A stretch of 51,508 bases of DNA, taken from the NCBI GenBank assembly GCA_036495685.1, contig DASXMJ010000094.1, forward strand, positions 1-51,508. Direction: 5' to 3'. The position numbers and the translations under genes were made by a program. The notes under the pieces are model-generated. The model was not told the DNA's origin. It saw nothing but the letters and a program-made list of their open reading frames with translations, and did no database searches. The stretch is from Candidatus Binataceae bacterium. GTDB lineage: Bacteria > Desulfobacterota > Binatia > Binatales > Binataceae. Each line of letters starts with the position of its first letter. Position 1 is the first letter of the stretch. This document shows positions 25,411 to 33,985 of this stretch, piece by piece.

Positions 25411-26445
25411 GTGGAAGTTGACGTGCCCACTTCCTTGGCGCCGATCGCGGAGCCTCCCCTCGCGATCGCGCAGGCGCTTCCGGCTGCGCCCAGGCTCGAG
25501 CTCGCGGCAGACCAAACGATTACCGTGGCGGTGCGCGAGGCGATCATTTTTGGTGGTATCGCGCTGGAGCGTCATCGCGAAGCCGCAGCCACGGGACAAA
25601 CGGAGCCGATTCACCAACTGAGGGTGACGGCGCGACGCCTGCGCGCTTCGCTGCACTTGTTTGCCGGGGTCATCCACGCAACCTATTCGCGAATCATCGA
25701 GCGCGACTTGATCTGGATGGCACAGGCGGCCGGCGGTGTGCGCGAACGCGAAATCAGTACTGTAGTTTTTCGCAGACGCGCGGCGAAACTCGACCCGGTC
25801 CTGGCGGACTCGCTCGCAGCGATCTACACGACCCTCTGGAGGGAGCGTTCGCTCAAGTTATATGACCTTCAGAGCGTGGTCGAATCGAAGCGGTACCGCG
25901 CGCTGCTTGCGCGGCTCGAGAACCCCCGTTTACGTAAGGTCTACACGGACACCCTTCTCCGCACCGAGGCTGCCTCAATGCTGCGCCCGATCGCGCGTTC
26001 GGTTGCGCGCGCCGGCGCGGCGTTGGATGAAGGTTCCGCGCCGCGGACGATCCATCGGCTTCGGGTGCGGGTCAAGCGGTTGCGCTACGCGCTCGAACTT
26101 CTGTCCGCACTTGGAGGCAAGCGCAGCCGACGACTCCTGTCGCGGCTGGAGGTGCTTCAGGACCTGCTCGGTAATTTGAACGATCTATCGGTCGCGACCG
26201 CCTGGCTGATCAATTTTCCCCGCACCGCAGGCGCCGAGCTGGGCGCGGTGATGGCGGCGGGCGCGATGACACAAGCGCTGCGCAGCCGGTCGGCCAAGCT
26301 CGCGCGTCGCGGCGTCAAAGCCTGGCGCAAGCTGGATAGGGGCACCGCGATCGCGGACGCGCTGGAGGAAATTCGCCGGCACGGCAAAACCGTTCCGGTG
26401 CAGGCGTCACCGATACAGGAATTCGTTACGGAGAATGCCGCATGA
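25411..26445 (+). CDS. CHAD-domain protein (polyphosphate-binding type)
   Basis: Helical protein of 344 residues. CHAD domains bind polyphosphate through conserved basic helices. Here they are EPIHQLRVTARRLRASLHLF near residue 68 and RTIHRLRVRVKRLRYALELL near 215, each with the signature His, followed by LQDLLGNLNDLSVA. The first 45 residues are Pro/Ala-rich and not part of the domain. The start is GTG 25411 with GAGGAG about 6 bases upstream, 3 bp after the kinase 2 stop. The stop overlaps the SixA start (ATGA). CHAD proteins are known to localise to polyphosphate granules, which fits the Ppx neighbour. Confidence 0.92.
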   Translation: MEVDVPTSLAPIAEPPLAIAQALPAAPRLELAADQTITVAVREAIIFGGIALERHREAAATGQTEPIHQLRVTARRLRASLHLFAGVIHATYSRIIERDLIWMAQAAGGVREREISTVVFRRRAAKLDPVLADSLAAIYTTLWRERSLKLYDLQSVVESKRYRALLARLENPRLRKVYTDTLLRTEAASMLRPIARSVARAGAALDEGSAPRTIHRLRVRVKRLRYALELLSALGGKRSRRLLSRLEVLQDLLGNLNDLSVATAWLINFPRTAGAELGAVMAAGAMTQALRSRSAKLARRGVKAWRKLDRGTAIADALEEIRRHGKTVPVQASPIQEFVTENAA

Positions 26446-26942
26446 TCCTTTACATTCTTCGTCATGGAATTGCCGAAGATGCGCCAGTGGGCGGCGATGA
26501 AGGCGCGCGCAAACTAACGCCCAGGGGACGCGAGAAAATGCACGCCGCAGCGGAGGGCATGCGCAACTTCGGTCTCAAGTTCGATTCGATTCTAACCAGC
26601 CCGCTGGCGCGCGCCACGGAAACGGCCGAGATCGTCGCGGCGGCTTACGCGAACACGCCGCCGCCGCAAGTCCTACCCGCGCTGGCCACGGGAATCCCGG
26701 CTCCAGAGGTCGCCGCAGCCCTGCGCTCGTTCGCCAAGCAAAAGCACGTGATGATCGTGGGACACGAACCACAGCTGAGCGCGGTCGCATCGATAGTGTT
26801 AACCGGGTCGCCCGCGGGTGCGAATCTTGAGCTCAAGAAGGGCGGGTGTGTCGCTTTGCACGTGCCCTCGCGTCCGGACAAAGGCGGCGCGCAACTGCTG
26901 TGGCTACTTACCCCGCGTCAATTGAGAACTCTGCGCAAATGA
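26442..26942 (+). CDS. sixA: SixA-like phosphohistidine phosphatase
   Basis: Histidine-phosphatase-superfamily protein of 166 residues. The catalytic RHG motif is LRHGIAED at residues 6-13 (His 8), followed by LTPRGREKM, SPLARATETAEI and the second catalytic His in VGHEPQLS. These are the features of SixA, which removes phosphate from histidine on phosphorelay proteins; inorganic or nucleotide substrates are also possible in this superfamily. Last gene of the ppx-kinase-kinase-CHAD operon, coupled by a four-base overlap. SixA and CHAD genes are often found side by side, which suggests a shared function. Confidence 0.9.
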   Translation: MILYILRHGIAEDAPVGGDEGARKLTPRGREKMHAAAEGMRNFGLKFDSILTSPLARATETAEIVAAAYANTPPPQVLPALATGIPAPEVAAALRSFAKQKHVMIVGHEPQLSAVASIVLTGSPAGANLELKKGGCVALHVPSRPDKGGAQLLWLLTPRQLRTLRK

Positions 26943-26951
26943 TCCGGCTCT

Positions 26952-27566
26952 TCATTGCCAAACCTTTGCAACCGGTACGATCTGAACCTCGACCCTGCGC
27001 GACTCACTCATAGGATTTCGAATGGCTGCGGACTCCGCGTAGCGCTCTGCGGTCCATATCTTTCCCGGATGAACCTTGGTGACGAGCGAGTTGGTACGCG
27101 GGCTGGGGGGCACCCCCGGCATGATGCACGACCATACCGCCGGCTGGTTGTTGACCGCGGGCCGGGTTCCGGTGAAGGGCGCGCAGACCGACCCATCTTC
27201 GAGCTGCAGAATCCACGGTGATGGAGAGGCGGCGGGAGGGGCGGTCACGAGCGGAAGCGCTTTAGTAAGCTTCATCACAAAGCCGCTCTTGCCGAGCGCG
27301 GGGTTGGCATCGCAGATAACCTCATTTTCCATTGGCGGCACCTGGAAACAGGGGTCGCGAATGCCGTTGCCGATCATACATCGCCACGCGCCCGGCCGGT
27401 CGGCAGCAATCGAGCGGGTCCAGCACGATCCTTGCTGGATGGGGCCCGGGGGAACTGAGGGAGTGAACCAGGTGACTTCCGTCGTGCGGATGACCGACTG
27501 AGCGCAAACGCGATCACTCAAGATCAAAAGGATCGCGGCTGCCAGGGCACGAAGAGAGGTCTTCAT
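26952..27566 (-). CDS. secreted hypothetical protein, cysteine-containing
   Basis: Protein of 204 residues with a clear signal peptide (MKTSLRALAAAILLILSDRV, cleavage likely after C-A-Q). The mature part has six cysteines spread through it (SCW, WRCMI, DPCF, VICDA, VCAPF, SCIMP), consistent with disulfide bonds outside the cytoplasm. Two half-repeats are faintly visible: W-x-C-M-I-G-N-G and W-S-C-I-M-P-G each follow a G/A-x-x-P-A-x-W motif, as in proteins with paired small domains. No family is recognised. The convergent sixA gene ends 9 bp away. No secretion partner or operon mate is seen. Confidence 0.65.
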   Translation of the reverse strand: MKTSLRALAAAILLILSDRVCAQSVIRTTEVTWFTPSVPPGPIQQGSCWTRSIAADRPGAWRCMIGNGIRDPCFQVPPMENEVICDANPALGKSGFVMKLTKALPLVTAPPAASPSPWILQLEDGSVCAPFTGTRPAVNNQPAVWSCIMPGVPPSPRTNSLVTKVHPGKIWTAERYAESAAIRNPMSESRRVEVQIVPVAKVWQ

Positions 27567-27659
27567 GGCGGGAGCTTAGCTGCTCATCGCTCGTTTCGGG
27601 AAACCGAGCCGGGCGCAGCTTGCCGGCAATAGCCGCGACGCTACTCCTGCTCGAACCCC

Positions 27660-29459
27660 CTAGAGTAGGGGCAGGGAAATTCCGGCGGTGACCAGCGCCC
27701 CGGTCGCTACGCCCATCAGGGCTTCGCCGGCGACCATTCCGGCAGCGAACAGGAGTCGGGGGCCGCCCTCCTCCTCTTGGCCGAGCCATCCGCCGGCCAG
27801 CGCGCCAATGAAAATGGTTACGCTCAAGCCGAAGGGTAAATACAGTCCGATCGCGACCGGCATGATTGGAGCCCGCCAAGAGCTGCTGGACCGTTCAGCA
27901 AGCACATCGCCGACCGCCAGCAGGGCGGCCAGAATCGCGCCGGCCGCGATCATGGCCCATGGCAAGCCGCCACGGAAAACCCCTTGAGTTACTTTGGCCA
28001 TCAGGAATGCCTGTGGCGCGGCGAGAGCACCGGGGCGGGCGGTCGCGGTTCCGGCAATTCCATAGCCTGCGATGAGCAGATTCAGAATGGGCGCCATGAC
28101 GAACGATGCCGCGATCGCTCCGATCAACACGCCTATCTCCAACGCGCGTGGGGTCGCTCCAACAAAGTATCCGGTTGCAAGGTCGTGCAACGAATCACCC
28201 GCCATCGCGGCAGCCGTGCAGACGACGGCGCCTGACAAAATCGCAAGACGGGGCCCGACCTCCACGCTTTCAACCCCGGCAAGTTTGAGGAAAATTGCCA
28301 CGGCCAGCAACACGATGACCGTGACCCCCGAAACTGGATTATTCGAGGCACCCACGATTCCGGTGAGATAGCCGGCGATCGCGGTAGCGAAGAATCCGAT
28401 CAGCGCCAGCATCAGGGCAAGCGCGGCGCTCAAGGCCACCCCCGCACCCAGCACGAGGCAGAGTGCGAAAATTACCGGAACCGTGAGCCCGACGGCGGTG
28501 ACGATGGCCTTCGGCGAAAGATCGGTGTCCTCGCGCGCCAGCACCTGCACATGGCTGCCACCCACGATAGCCAGGCTGTCACGTAGGGCGGCGAAGATGC
28601 GCGTGCGAAGGCGCCACAGCGTTACGATTCCGCCGGTAAGCATCGCTCCAACCCCGAGATAACGGACTTGCGAACTCCACAGCGCCGAGGCGGCGCGCAT
28701 CGGGTCGGGGTTTTGCCCACCGCCATGAAGCAGGGCGAGAACCGGTATGGCGACAACCCACGCAAACGCGCCTCCGGCGAAAACCAAACTGGCGATGCGC
28801 AATCCAACTATGTAGCCGATACCCAAAAGCGCTCCGGAAATATTGATCGAGCCGCCGATCACCGCACCTCCCAGCCATCGCGCACCGGAAACCATTCCCG
28901 GAAGAATGCCAAACACGTCCTGCGTGGCTTTCAAACCGGCCGCGATCGCACCACCCCACGCAAGCGGAGCTATTTGGGTCTGATTCTCCCCGGCGCGCAG
29001 AACTTGAGCGCAGGCGAGCCCTTCGGGAAACGGGAGACGGTCCTCGACGATATAGGCGCGGCGTAAAAAAACAACCAGCAAGGCGCCCATCGTGCCACCC
29101 GCTGCGCTCAAGGCAGTGACCTGCAGGTAAGGCAGCGGACCTTTGTGTCCGAGGATGATGAGGGCGGGAAAGGTGAAGATCGATCCGGCGGCGACTGCTT
29201 CTCCCGCGGATGCGATGGCTTGCACGACGTTGTTCTCGAGAATGGTGGCCCCGCCGGCCATCCGCAGAATCGCCATCGAGATTACCGCCGCCGGAATACT
29301 GGCCGAAACGGTCAGGCCGGCGTAGAGACCAAGATATGCGTTGGCAGCCCCAAGGATGAGTGCCAGGGCGATTCCGAGCGCGATGCCGCGGGGGGTCAGT
29401 TCGCGCGGGGCGAGCTGCGCTAATGGGGAGGCGGCTTGCACCGCGCAACTATATGCCAT
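27660..29459 (-). CDS. OPT-family oligopeptide transporter
   Basis: Polytopic membrane protein of 599 residues with many hydrophobic helices. ELTPRGIALGIALALILGAA with NAYLGLYAGLTVSASIPAAV is the diagnostic first block of the OPT superfamily. Others are ENNVVQAIASAGEAVAAGSIFT, FPEGLACAQVL, and GDSLHDLATGYFVGATPR. Prokaryotic members are mostly uncharacterised; some move oligopeptides or metal chelates. ATG 29459 is chosen as the likely start; the frame opens to TTG 29549 but the extra residues are not family-like, and no ribosome site is clear at either. It lies downstream of the rhodanese-like gene on the same strand, 137 bp apart. Confidence 0.88.
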   Translation of the reverse strand: MAYSCAVQAASPLAQLAPRELTPRGIALGIALALILGAANAYLGLYAGLTVSASIPAAVISMAILRMAGGATILENNVVQAIASAGEAVAAGSIFTFPALIILGHKGPLPYLQVTALSAAGGTMGALLVVFLRRAYIVEDRLPFPEGLACAQVLRAGENQTQIAPLAWGGAIAAGLKATQDVFGILPGMVSGARWLGGAVIGGSINISGALLGIGYIVGLRIASLVFAGGAFAWVVAIPVLALLHGGGQNPDPMRAASALWSSQVRYLGVGAMLTGGIVTLWRLRTRIFAALRDSLAIVGGSHVQVLAREDTDLSPKAIVTAVGLTVPVIFALCLVLGAGVALSAALALMLALIGFFATAIAGYLTGIVGASNNPVSGVTVIVLLAVAIFLKLAGVESVEVGPRLAILSGAVVCTAAAMAGDSLHDLATGYFVGATPRALEIGVLIGAIAASFVMAPILNLLIAGYGIAGTATARPGALAAPQAFLMAKVTQGVFRGGLPWAMIAAGAILAALLAVGDVLAERSSSSWRAPIMPVAIGLYLPFGLSVTIFIGALAGGWLGQEEEGGPRLLFAAGMVAGEALMGVATGALVTAGISLPLL

Positions 29460-29596
29460 CGACGAGGCGAGATGGCGAACGTACAAGGGGGAATAGGTAA
29501 GCCAAGCCAAACCAACCGCCTGACTCCTCCCCTGGGCTGGAGAGCGCAATTCGCCAGGGTTCTACCAGAGCAAAGTCTACGGCCCAACTCGAGCGT

Positions 29597-30064
29597 CTAC
29601 AGGCTATCGGCGGCGCCGTCGACTGATACGACTGGTTTGCCGGCCTTGTGCCATCCGGTAATGCCGTCGACCATCACGCTAACGTTGGTGTATCCGGCGC
29701 CGACCGCCCGACGGGCGGCTTCGTGTGACGCCATTCAATGCAGGTTGTGACAGTAGAAAACCAGCATGGCATTTTTGTTGGACGGCAGCTCCTCAGCCAC
29801 GTCGTAATGACTGTCCGAGGAAAGCGGCCGCGCGCCTGGAATCATGCCTTCTGTGTTGCGCACTTGCGGCCCGTCGGCATCGAAGACATGAACGTGTGCG
29901 TTCGGGTCGGCCATCAACTTGGCGAGATCGTCGACATGGATTAGCTGGAAACTATCCTGTTCGGGTTTGTTGTTGATGATGGAGCCTATGTCGGTCGCGA
30001 TGGCCGGTATCGCGACTACCATGATTGCGCCGATTACAGCCAGGATCGCGGCTGGTTTTCGCAT
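29597..30064 (-). CDS. exported rhodanese-like protein, candidate selenoprotein (in-frame TGA)
   Basis: Read through TGA 29735-29737, the frame gives 155 residues to TAG 29597-29599. Residues 1-23 form a signal peptide, so the protein is exported. The rest is a rhodanese domain: IHVDDLAKLMADPNAHVHVF, then GMIPGARPL, then LVFYC and after the TGA MASHEAARRAVGAGYTNVSV and GITGWHKAGKPV. Homologues carry Y-C-x4-C-x-A-S-H in the active loop. Here the second Cys is TGA, giving C105-H-N-L-H-U110. A SECIS-like hairpin follows at 29703-29719. Read as a stop, it would lose the last third of the fold. ATG 30064 has GAGGAG about 10 bases upstream. A nonsense mutation is the alternative. Confidence 0.75.
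29703..29719 (-). promoter_or_regulatory. candidate bacterial SECIS element of the rhodanese-like gene
   Basis: In mRNA sense: GCCGCCC, loop GUC, GGGCGGU; seven pairs including one G-U, beginning 15 bases after the UGA so that the loop starts 22 bases after it. Bacterial SECIS elements lie inside the coding region just after UGA, with a G near the start of the apical loop about 16-37 bases downstream. This hairpin fits. Confidence 0.65.
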
Positions 30065-30125
30065 GAGAACACTTCTCCTCGACGACAACCTTAAGAATAT
30101 CAAACCTTGTTCACCACGAGAACGA

Positions 30126-31178
30126 TCAAACTTTCTCGAACAGGCCGACCCATCGTTCCAGGGCAGTCTCGTGTCCGGGTACCAACTGTATCGTAAACTG
30201 GTCATAGCCGGCATCGCGCAGGGCGCGAATTCGCTCGATTAATTCCGGCGCCGGTGCTGTGAAGGTAGTCATGCGCATAACGTCTTCGGTCAGAAAGCGC
30301 TCCTCTTCCGGGCGCACTGCCAGCAGATGCAGCTTGTGCATCTGGAGATAGCGGGCATCCGCGGGCTGATAAGTCGCGTACTGACGGCGATATTCTTCCA
30401 TAAGCGGGGCAATCTGCGCCGGAAGCTGCAGGTTGATCGTTGACTCGACCAGGCCGTGAAAGAAAACTGTTGCCAGCGGACCCGCCTGGGCGCGGGCCCG
30501 CGCCGAGGCGGGCGATTCGCCCCCATCGAGAATACACCCCAGCGTGAACACGGTACGGTAGAGCGACTTCGGGTCGCGCCCCGTGTCTCGGCAACTGAGC
30601 GCGATTTGATCCGCCTCATTTAGCGCGCGCGGCATGGTCGACAGGAACGTCATCCATCCGTCGGCGATTTCTGCGGTCAACTTGCGTGCCTTCGGCGCGA
30701 AAGCGGAGATGTGCAGCGGGATCTTGTCCTTGATGTTGACCATGCCAAATTCGGGGTTGAGAAACCGCACCTTGTGAGAGGCGCCTTCGCACTGCCAGTC
30801 CACGGTCTCGCCCCTCAGCAGCCCTCGAACGACGCGCAGATACTCGGCAAACTCCCCTAGCTTCATGGGGCCGAGGCCCATGGTGTTGCGGGCGGTGAAG
30901 CCGGTGCCGGCGCCAAAAATGATTCTTCCGGGCGCGAGCTGATTTAGAGTCGCTAGTCCATTGGCCGTCACCGGCGCGATCCGGTTGGTAGGAACCAGCA
31001 CCCCCAGTCCCAATTTGATCTTGGAGGTATGCTCGGCGGCAAGTGCCATGGTGGCGAAGATATCCGGCGCCAGCATCTGCGAGTCGTAGAACCAGGCATG
31101 CGAAATTCCGAGTTCCTCTGCATGCTTGACCGTTTTCCATGCATCGAGATTCGATGCGAGTGCGATTCCGAAGTCCAT
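30126..31178 (-). CDS. LLM-class (luciferase-like) flavin/F420-dependent oxidoreductase
   Basis: TIM-barrel protein of 350 residues of the bacterial luciferase-like superfamily. Visible blocks are KHAEELGISHAWFYDSQM, KIKLGLGVLVPTNRIAPVTA, LAPGRIIFGAGTGFTARNTM and AEIADGWMTF. They match the methylenetetrahydromethanopterin-reductase-like branch that uses F420 or FMN. The substrate cannot be given. GGAGG lies 7 bases before ATG 31178. Divergent from the glutathione S-transferase gene; the rhodanese-like gene follows on the same strand after 61 bp and could be co-transcribed. Confidence 0.88.
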   Translation of the reverse strand: MDFGIALASNLDAWKTVKHAEELGISHAWFYDSQMLAPDIFATMALAAEHTSKIKLGLGVLVPTNRIAPVTANGLATLNQLAPGRIIFGAGTGFTARNTMGLGPMKLGEFAEYLRVVRGLLRGETVDWQCEGASHKVRFLNPEFGMVNIKDKIPLHISAFAPKARKLTAEIADGWMTFLSTMPRALNEADQIALSCRDTGRDPKSLYRTVFTLGCILDGGESPASARARAQAGPLATVFFHGLVESTINLQLPAQIAPLMEEYRRQYATYQPADARYLQMHKLHLLAVRPEEERFLTEDVMRMTTFTAPAPELIERIRALRDAGYDQFTIQLVPGHETALERWVGLFEKV

Positions 31179-31289
31179 GGTTCAGCCTCCAATCCCAGCG
31201 AATCGAGCGAGCACTATCACTATTTGCGTAAAGGGAAAATCGCGTTAGGGTGAGTGTCTGGCACCATCTGGTTAGGAATTCTTCCCGTT

Positions 31290-32069
31290 ATGCTGAAACT
31301 CTACGAACATCCATTTTCGCCATACGTGCAGAAGGTCAAGATTGCGCTCTATGAGAAGAACATTCCGTTCGAGGTCGAAATTCCCGACGCGTTCAGCGGC
31401 GCACCGACCAAGTTCGGCACTCTCAACCCGCGCCTGGAGGTGCCTGTCCTGGTCGATGATGGCTTTGCGATCTTCGATTCGACGATCATTCTCGACTACC
31501 TCGAGGACAAGTGGTCTAGCCCCCCGATGCTTCCGGTCACACCGCGCGAGCGGGCGCGCGTGAGGATGATCGAAGACCTGTGTGACACCTATTACGAGGC
31601 GATCAACTGGGGGCTGATGGAAGTTCGCGCATGGAAGCGGGTTACCGGTGATCGGGCCGCGGCGATCGAAAAGCGCGCAGGTGAGCAGACGGCGGGAGTC
31701 TTCGCCTGGCTGGAGCGAGAACTTGGCACAAGCCAGTGGTTCAACGGCTCGTCGTTCGGTCACGGCGATTTGAGCGTATTCCCGTACGCGCACGGCTCGG
31801 TGGTGTGGGGCGCCGAACCGAAAGCTGGATCGAGGCTTGCTTCGTGGCTGGAGCGGATGGACGAGCGCGAGAGCGTGCGCAAGACCATTGCGGCGACGCA
31901 GCAGTTTGCGGGCTCGATGGATGTGCTGCCGGCGATGCTCGAATCGGGCGTCTTCAAGCGACAGTATCGAGACCATCGGCTGGAGTGGATGATGCGGGTG
32001 GGCGGAGCTGAGGTGGTGCTAGAGGGATTGAGGAAGGGGACGATTCGGTTTTCGGAGGAAGTGTCTTAG
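31290..32069 (+). CDS. glutathione S-transferase family protein
   Basis: Protein of 259 residues. The N-terminal thioredoxin-fold domain is visible in KLYEHPFSPYVQKVKIALYE, NPRLEVPVLVDD (cis-Pro) and FDSTIILDYLED (glutathione-contacting Ser-Thr after the Asp). The C-terminal domain is all-helical, with SFGHGDLSVFPYAHG in the usual N-capping-box position. Conjugation or dehalogenation with glutathione, or a peroxidase role, is possible. ATG 31290 is used since the family starts M-x-K-L-Y; AGGA lies about 13 bases upstream. The C-terminus is about 40 residues longer than common GSTs. Divergent from the LLM oxidoreductase. Confidence 0.88.
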   Translation: MLKLYEHPFSPYVQKVKIALYEKNIPFEVEIPDAFSGAPTKFGTLNPRLEVPVLVDDGFAIFDSTIILDYLEDKWSSPPMLPVTPRERARVRMIEDLCDTYYEAINWGLMEVRAWKRVTGDRAAAIEKRAGEQTAGVFAWLERELGTSQWFNGSSFGHGDLSVFPYAHGSVVWGAEPKAGSRLASWLERMDERESVRKTIAATQQFAGSMDVLPAMLESGVFKRQYRDHRLEWMMRVGGAEVVLEGLRKGTIRFSEEVS

Positions 32070-32201
32070 GCCGCGTTGCGAGCACCGAGTTTCATCCGAC
32101 TCTCCAACACTGCTTGTGACAAGTCCGGAAATTGTTAGACCCTCAGCTGGCGACAGCTTCGTCGTCTGGGGAAGTACCCCGCCGGCCGCGGCGGTGTATG
32201 A

Positions 32202-32222
32202 CTTTCCCCTAAGCGGGGAAAG
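32202..32222. terminator. hairpin between convergent GST and FAH-family genes
   Basis: CTTTCCCC, loop TAAGC, GGGGAAAG: perfect 8-bp stem, 132 bp after the GST stop and 17 bp after the end of the FAH-family gene. There is no U tract on either strand, so it may be a weak bidirectional terminator or mRNA 3'-end stabiliser. A GC-rich dyad CCGCCG/CGGCGG lies nearby around 32179-32194. Confidence 0.4.
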
Positions 32223-32239
32223 GAACCCAACCGAAGGGC

Positions 32240-33115
32240 TTACCTAACTGCTGTTTCGGCGGGTTCCGCGATTACCTGGTTCTCGAGCCTACCGATCTTT
32301 TCGATCTCGATTCGCACGACGTCGCCGGCCACCAGCCATTTTGGCGGTTTCATCGCGGCTGCGACTCCGCTGGGGGTCCCAGTCGAGACGATGGTGCCCG
32401 GCAGCAGGGTAAACACGGTCGACAGGGTTTCGACCTGGGCGAAGCAATCGAAGATCAGGTGCCGCGTATTTGAGTGTTGGCGCATTTCACCGTTTACGAA
32501 GGTCTTGAGGTCGAGCGCGTGCGGGTCGCCGATTTCGTCGGGGGTGACGATCCAGGGGCCGATCGGGCCGTGGGTATCAAACGATTTGCCCAGCGTCATG
32601 GTAGGCGCACGCATCTGCCAGTCGCGCACGCTGACGTCATCGACGATCAGATAGCCGGCAATCACTTCGTGAGCGCGATCGCGCGGCACGTGGCGGCAGC
32701 GCCGGCCGATCACAAAGCCGAGTTCTCCCTCGTAGTCGAGCGCCTTCGAAGCGCGCGGCAGATGAATCGGATCGTTCGGCCCGGCCACGCAGGTGGCCTG
32801 CTTGTTAAAGAACATCGGAAAGGAGGGTTTCTCGCGCCCCGTCTCGGCCACATGGTCGGCATAGTTCAGACCGATCGCGAGGAACTCGGGAGGGCGCGCG
32901 ATGGGCGCTTCCAGCTTTAGCGAAGAGAGTGCAATCCGCCCCGCGTTGCCGGTGACGGCCTTTCGCGCGATGTCGAGCGCCTCGCGGCCAGCGCCCAAGA
33001 ACGCGACCATCTCGCGCGGAAGTTCGGGTGCAGCTGCGGCCAGGTCAATGATCGATTCGTCGGTGACGACGCCGATGCCAGTTCTTCCTTGATACGTGAA
33101 AGTTGCTAGTTTCAT
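32240..33115 (-). CDS. fumarylacetoacetate hydrolase family protein
   Basis: Protein of 291 residues with the FAH C-terminal fold. FLAIGLNYADHVAETG near residue 80 and KALDYEGELGFVIG near 125 carry metal-binding acidic residues. VDDVSVRDWQ and TGTPSGVAAAMKPP complete the signature. The family includes fumarylpyruvate and acylpyruvate hydrolases, 2-keto-4-pentenoate hydratases and oxaloacetate decarboxylases, mostly in aromatic-ring catabolism. The exact reaction is not decidable. GAGG lies 6 bases before ATG 33115. It follows the MBL hydrolase gene by 12 bp, so both are probably expressed together. Confidence 0.9.
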   Translation of the reverse strand: MKLATFTYQGRTGIGVVTDESIIDLAAAAPELPREMVAFLGAGREALDIARKAVTGNAGRIALSSLKLEAPIARPPEFLAIGLNYADHVAETGREKPSFPMFFNKQATCVAGPNDPIHLPRASKALDYEGELGFVIGRRCRHVPRDRAHEVIAGYLIVDDVSVRDWQMRAPTMTLGKSFDTHGPIGPWIVTPDEIGDPHALDLKTFVNGEMRQHSNTRHLIFDCFAQVETLSTVFTLLPGTIVSTGTPSGVAAAMKPPKWLVAGDVVRIEIEKIGRLENQVIAEPAETAVR

Positions 33116-33127
33116 TGTCGTCCTCGC

Positions 33128-33985
33128 TCATAGAGCCGCTTTGAACCTGAATGCGCCCCCGCTCCGGCTGATCTTGCCGGCCGAAGGGGTGGCGAAGTGA
33201 GTGCCGAACACCAGCACGTCGCGGTCCGCATATTTCTCTGCGAACGCGCGCCGCGTGCTCTTGGCCATCGCAAGGTCGCTGTCAAAAGCGTCGTCCCAAT
33301 CCGGGTACTGGAACTGCACGGGATGATGAATCAGATCGCCGGTTATAACCGCGTCGTGGCCCTTGGACGAAATGCGAACGCTGTGATGTCCAGGAGTATG
33401 TCCGGGAGTGGGTTCGAGCCAGACCTCATCGGTGATTCGATGGTTCGAATCGACCAGCTTCGCGTGTCCTGAATCAACCACCGGGCGAACCGAGTCTTCA
33501 ACCGGATCACGAGAGTCTTTGTTGTCAGACTTGGACCAGTAATCCCACTCGGTGCCGCCTACGAGGTAACGGGCGTTGGGGAAGGTCGGGACCCATTTGC
33601 CGTTCTCGAGCGTAGTGTTCCACCCGACGTGATCAACGTGGAGATGGGTGCACACGACGATGTCGATGTTGTCGCGGGTGTAGCCAGCTTTTTTGAGATC
33701 GTCGAGAAACGGCAGCTTGAGATTGCTCCACGCGGGGTTGCTACGCACCTTGTCATTGCCGATGCAGGTATCGACCACTATGCGCTTACCCTGGGATTCA
33801 AGGACCAGCGCGTGGATAGCCATCCTGAGCTTGCCTTTCTCGTCAGTGAAGGTGGGAAACAGCCAGCTTGCCTCTTTCTTGATGTTCTCTGGTGTCGCGT
33901 CGGGCAGTAACCAGGTGCCCGGCCACGGGGCTTCGCTTTCAATGATGCGGCTGACCTTGACGTCTCCTATCTTCCAGGTGCTCAT
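33128..33985 (-). CDS. MBL-fold metallo-hydrolase
   Basis: Protein of 285 residues of the metallo-beta-lactamase fold. The zinc motif is CTHLHVDHVGWNT near residue 110, later ligands are in TPGHTPGHHSV and VITGDLIHH, and a final His lies in FGTHFATP. The N-terminal WKIGDVKVSRI and the ALVLESQGKRIVVDTCIGN block resemble the lactonase/AttM-like and related hydrolases. Lactone or ester hydrolysis is likely, consistent with the FAH-family neighbour. The start is ATG 33985, with GGAGG 10 bases upstream; the frame to 34174 is spurious. Confidence 0.87.
   Translation of the reverse strand: MSTWKIGDVKVSRIIESEAPWPGTWLLPDATPENIKKEASWLFPTFTDEKGKLRMAIHALVLESQGKRIVVDTCIGNDKVRSNPAWSNLKLPFLDDLKKAGYTRDNIDIVVCTHLHVDHVGWNTTLENGKWVPTFPNARYLVGGTEWDYWSKSDNKDSRDPVEDSVRPVVDSGHAKLVDSNHRITDEVWLEPTPGHTPGHHSVRISSKGHDAVITGDLIHHPVQFQYPDWDDAFDSDLAMAKSTRRAFAEKYADRDVLVFGTHFATPSAGKISRSGGAFRFKAAL

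Noticed and set aside
33431..33460. GGTTCGAATC-like motif suggesting a tRNA T-loop
   Set aside because: It lies inside the MBL hydrolase gene and no cloverleaf can be built around it. No tRNA or rRNA gene was recognised in the window.
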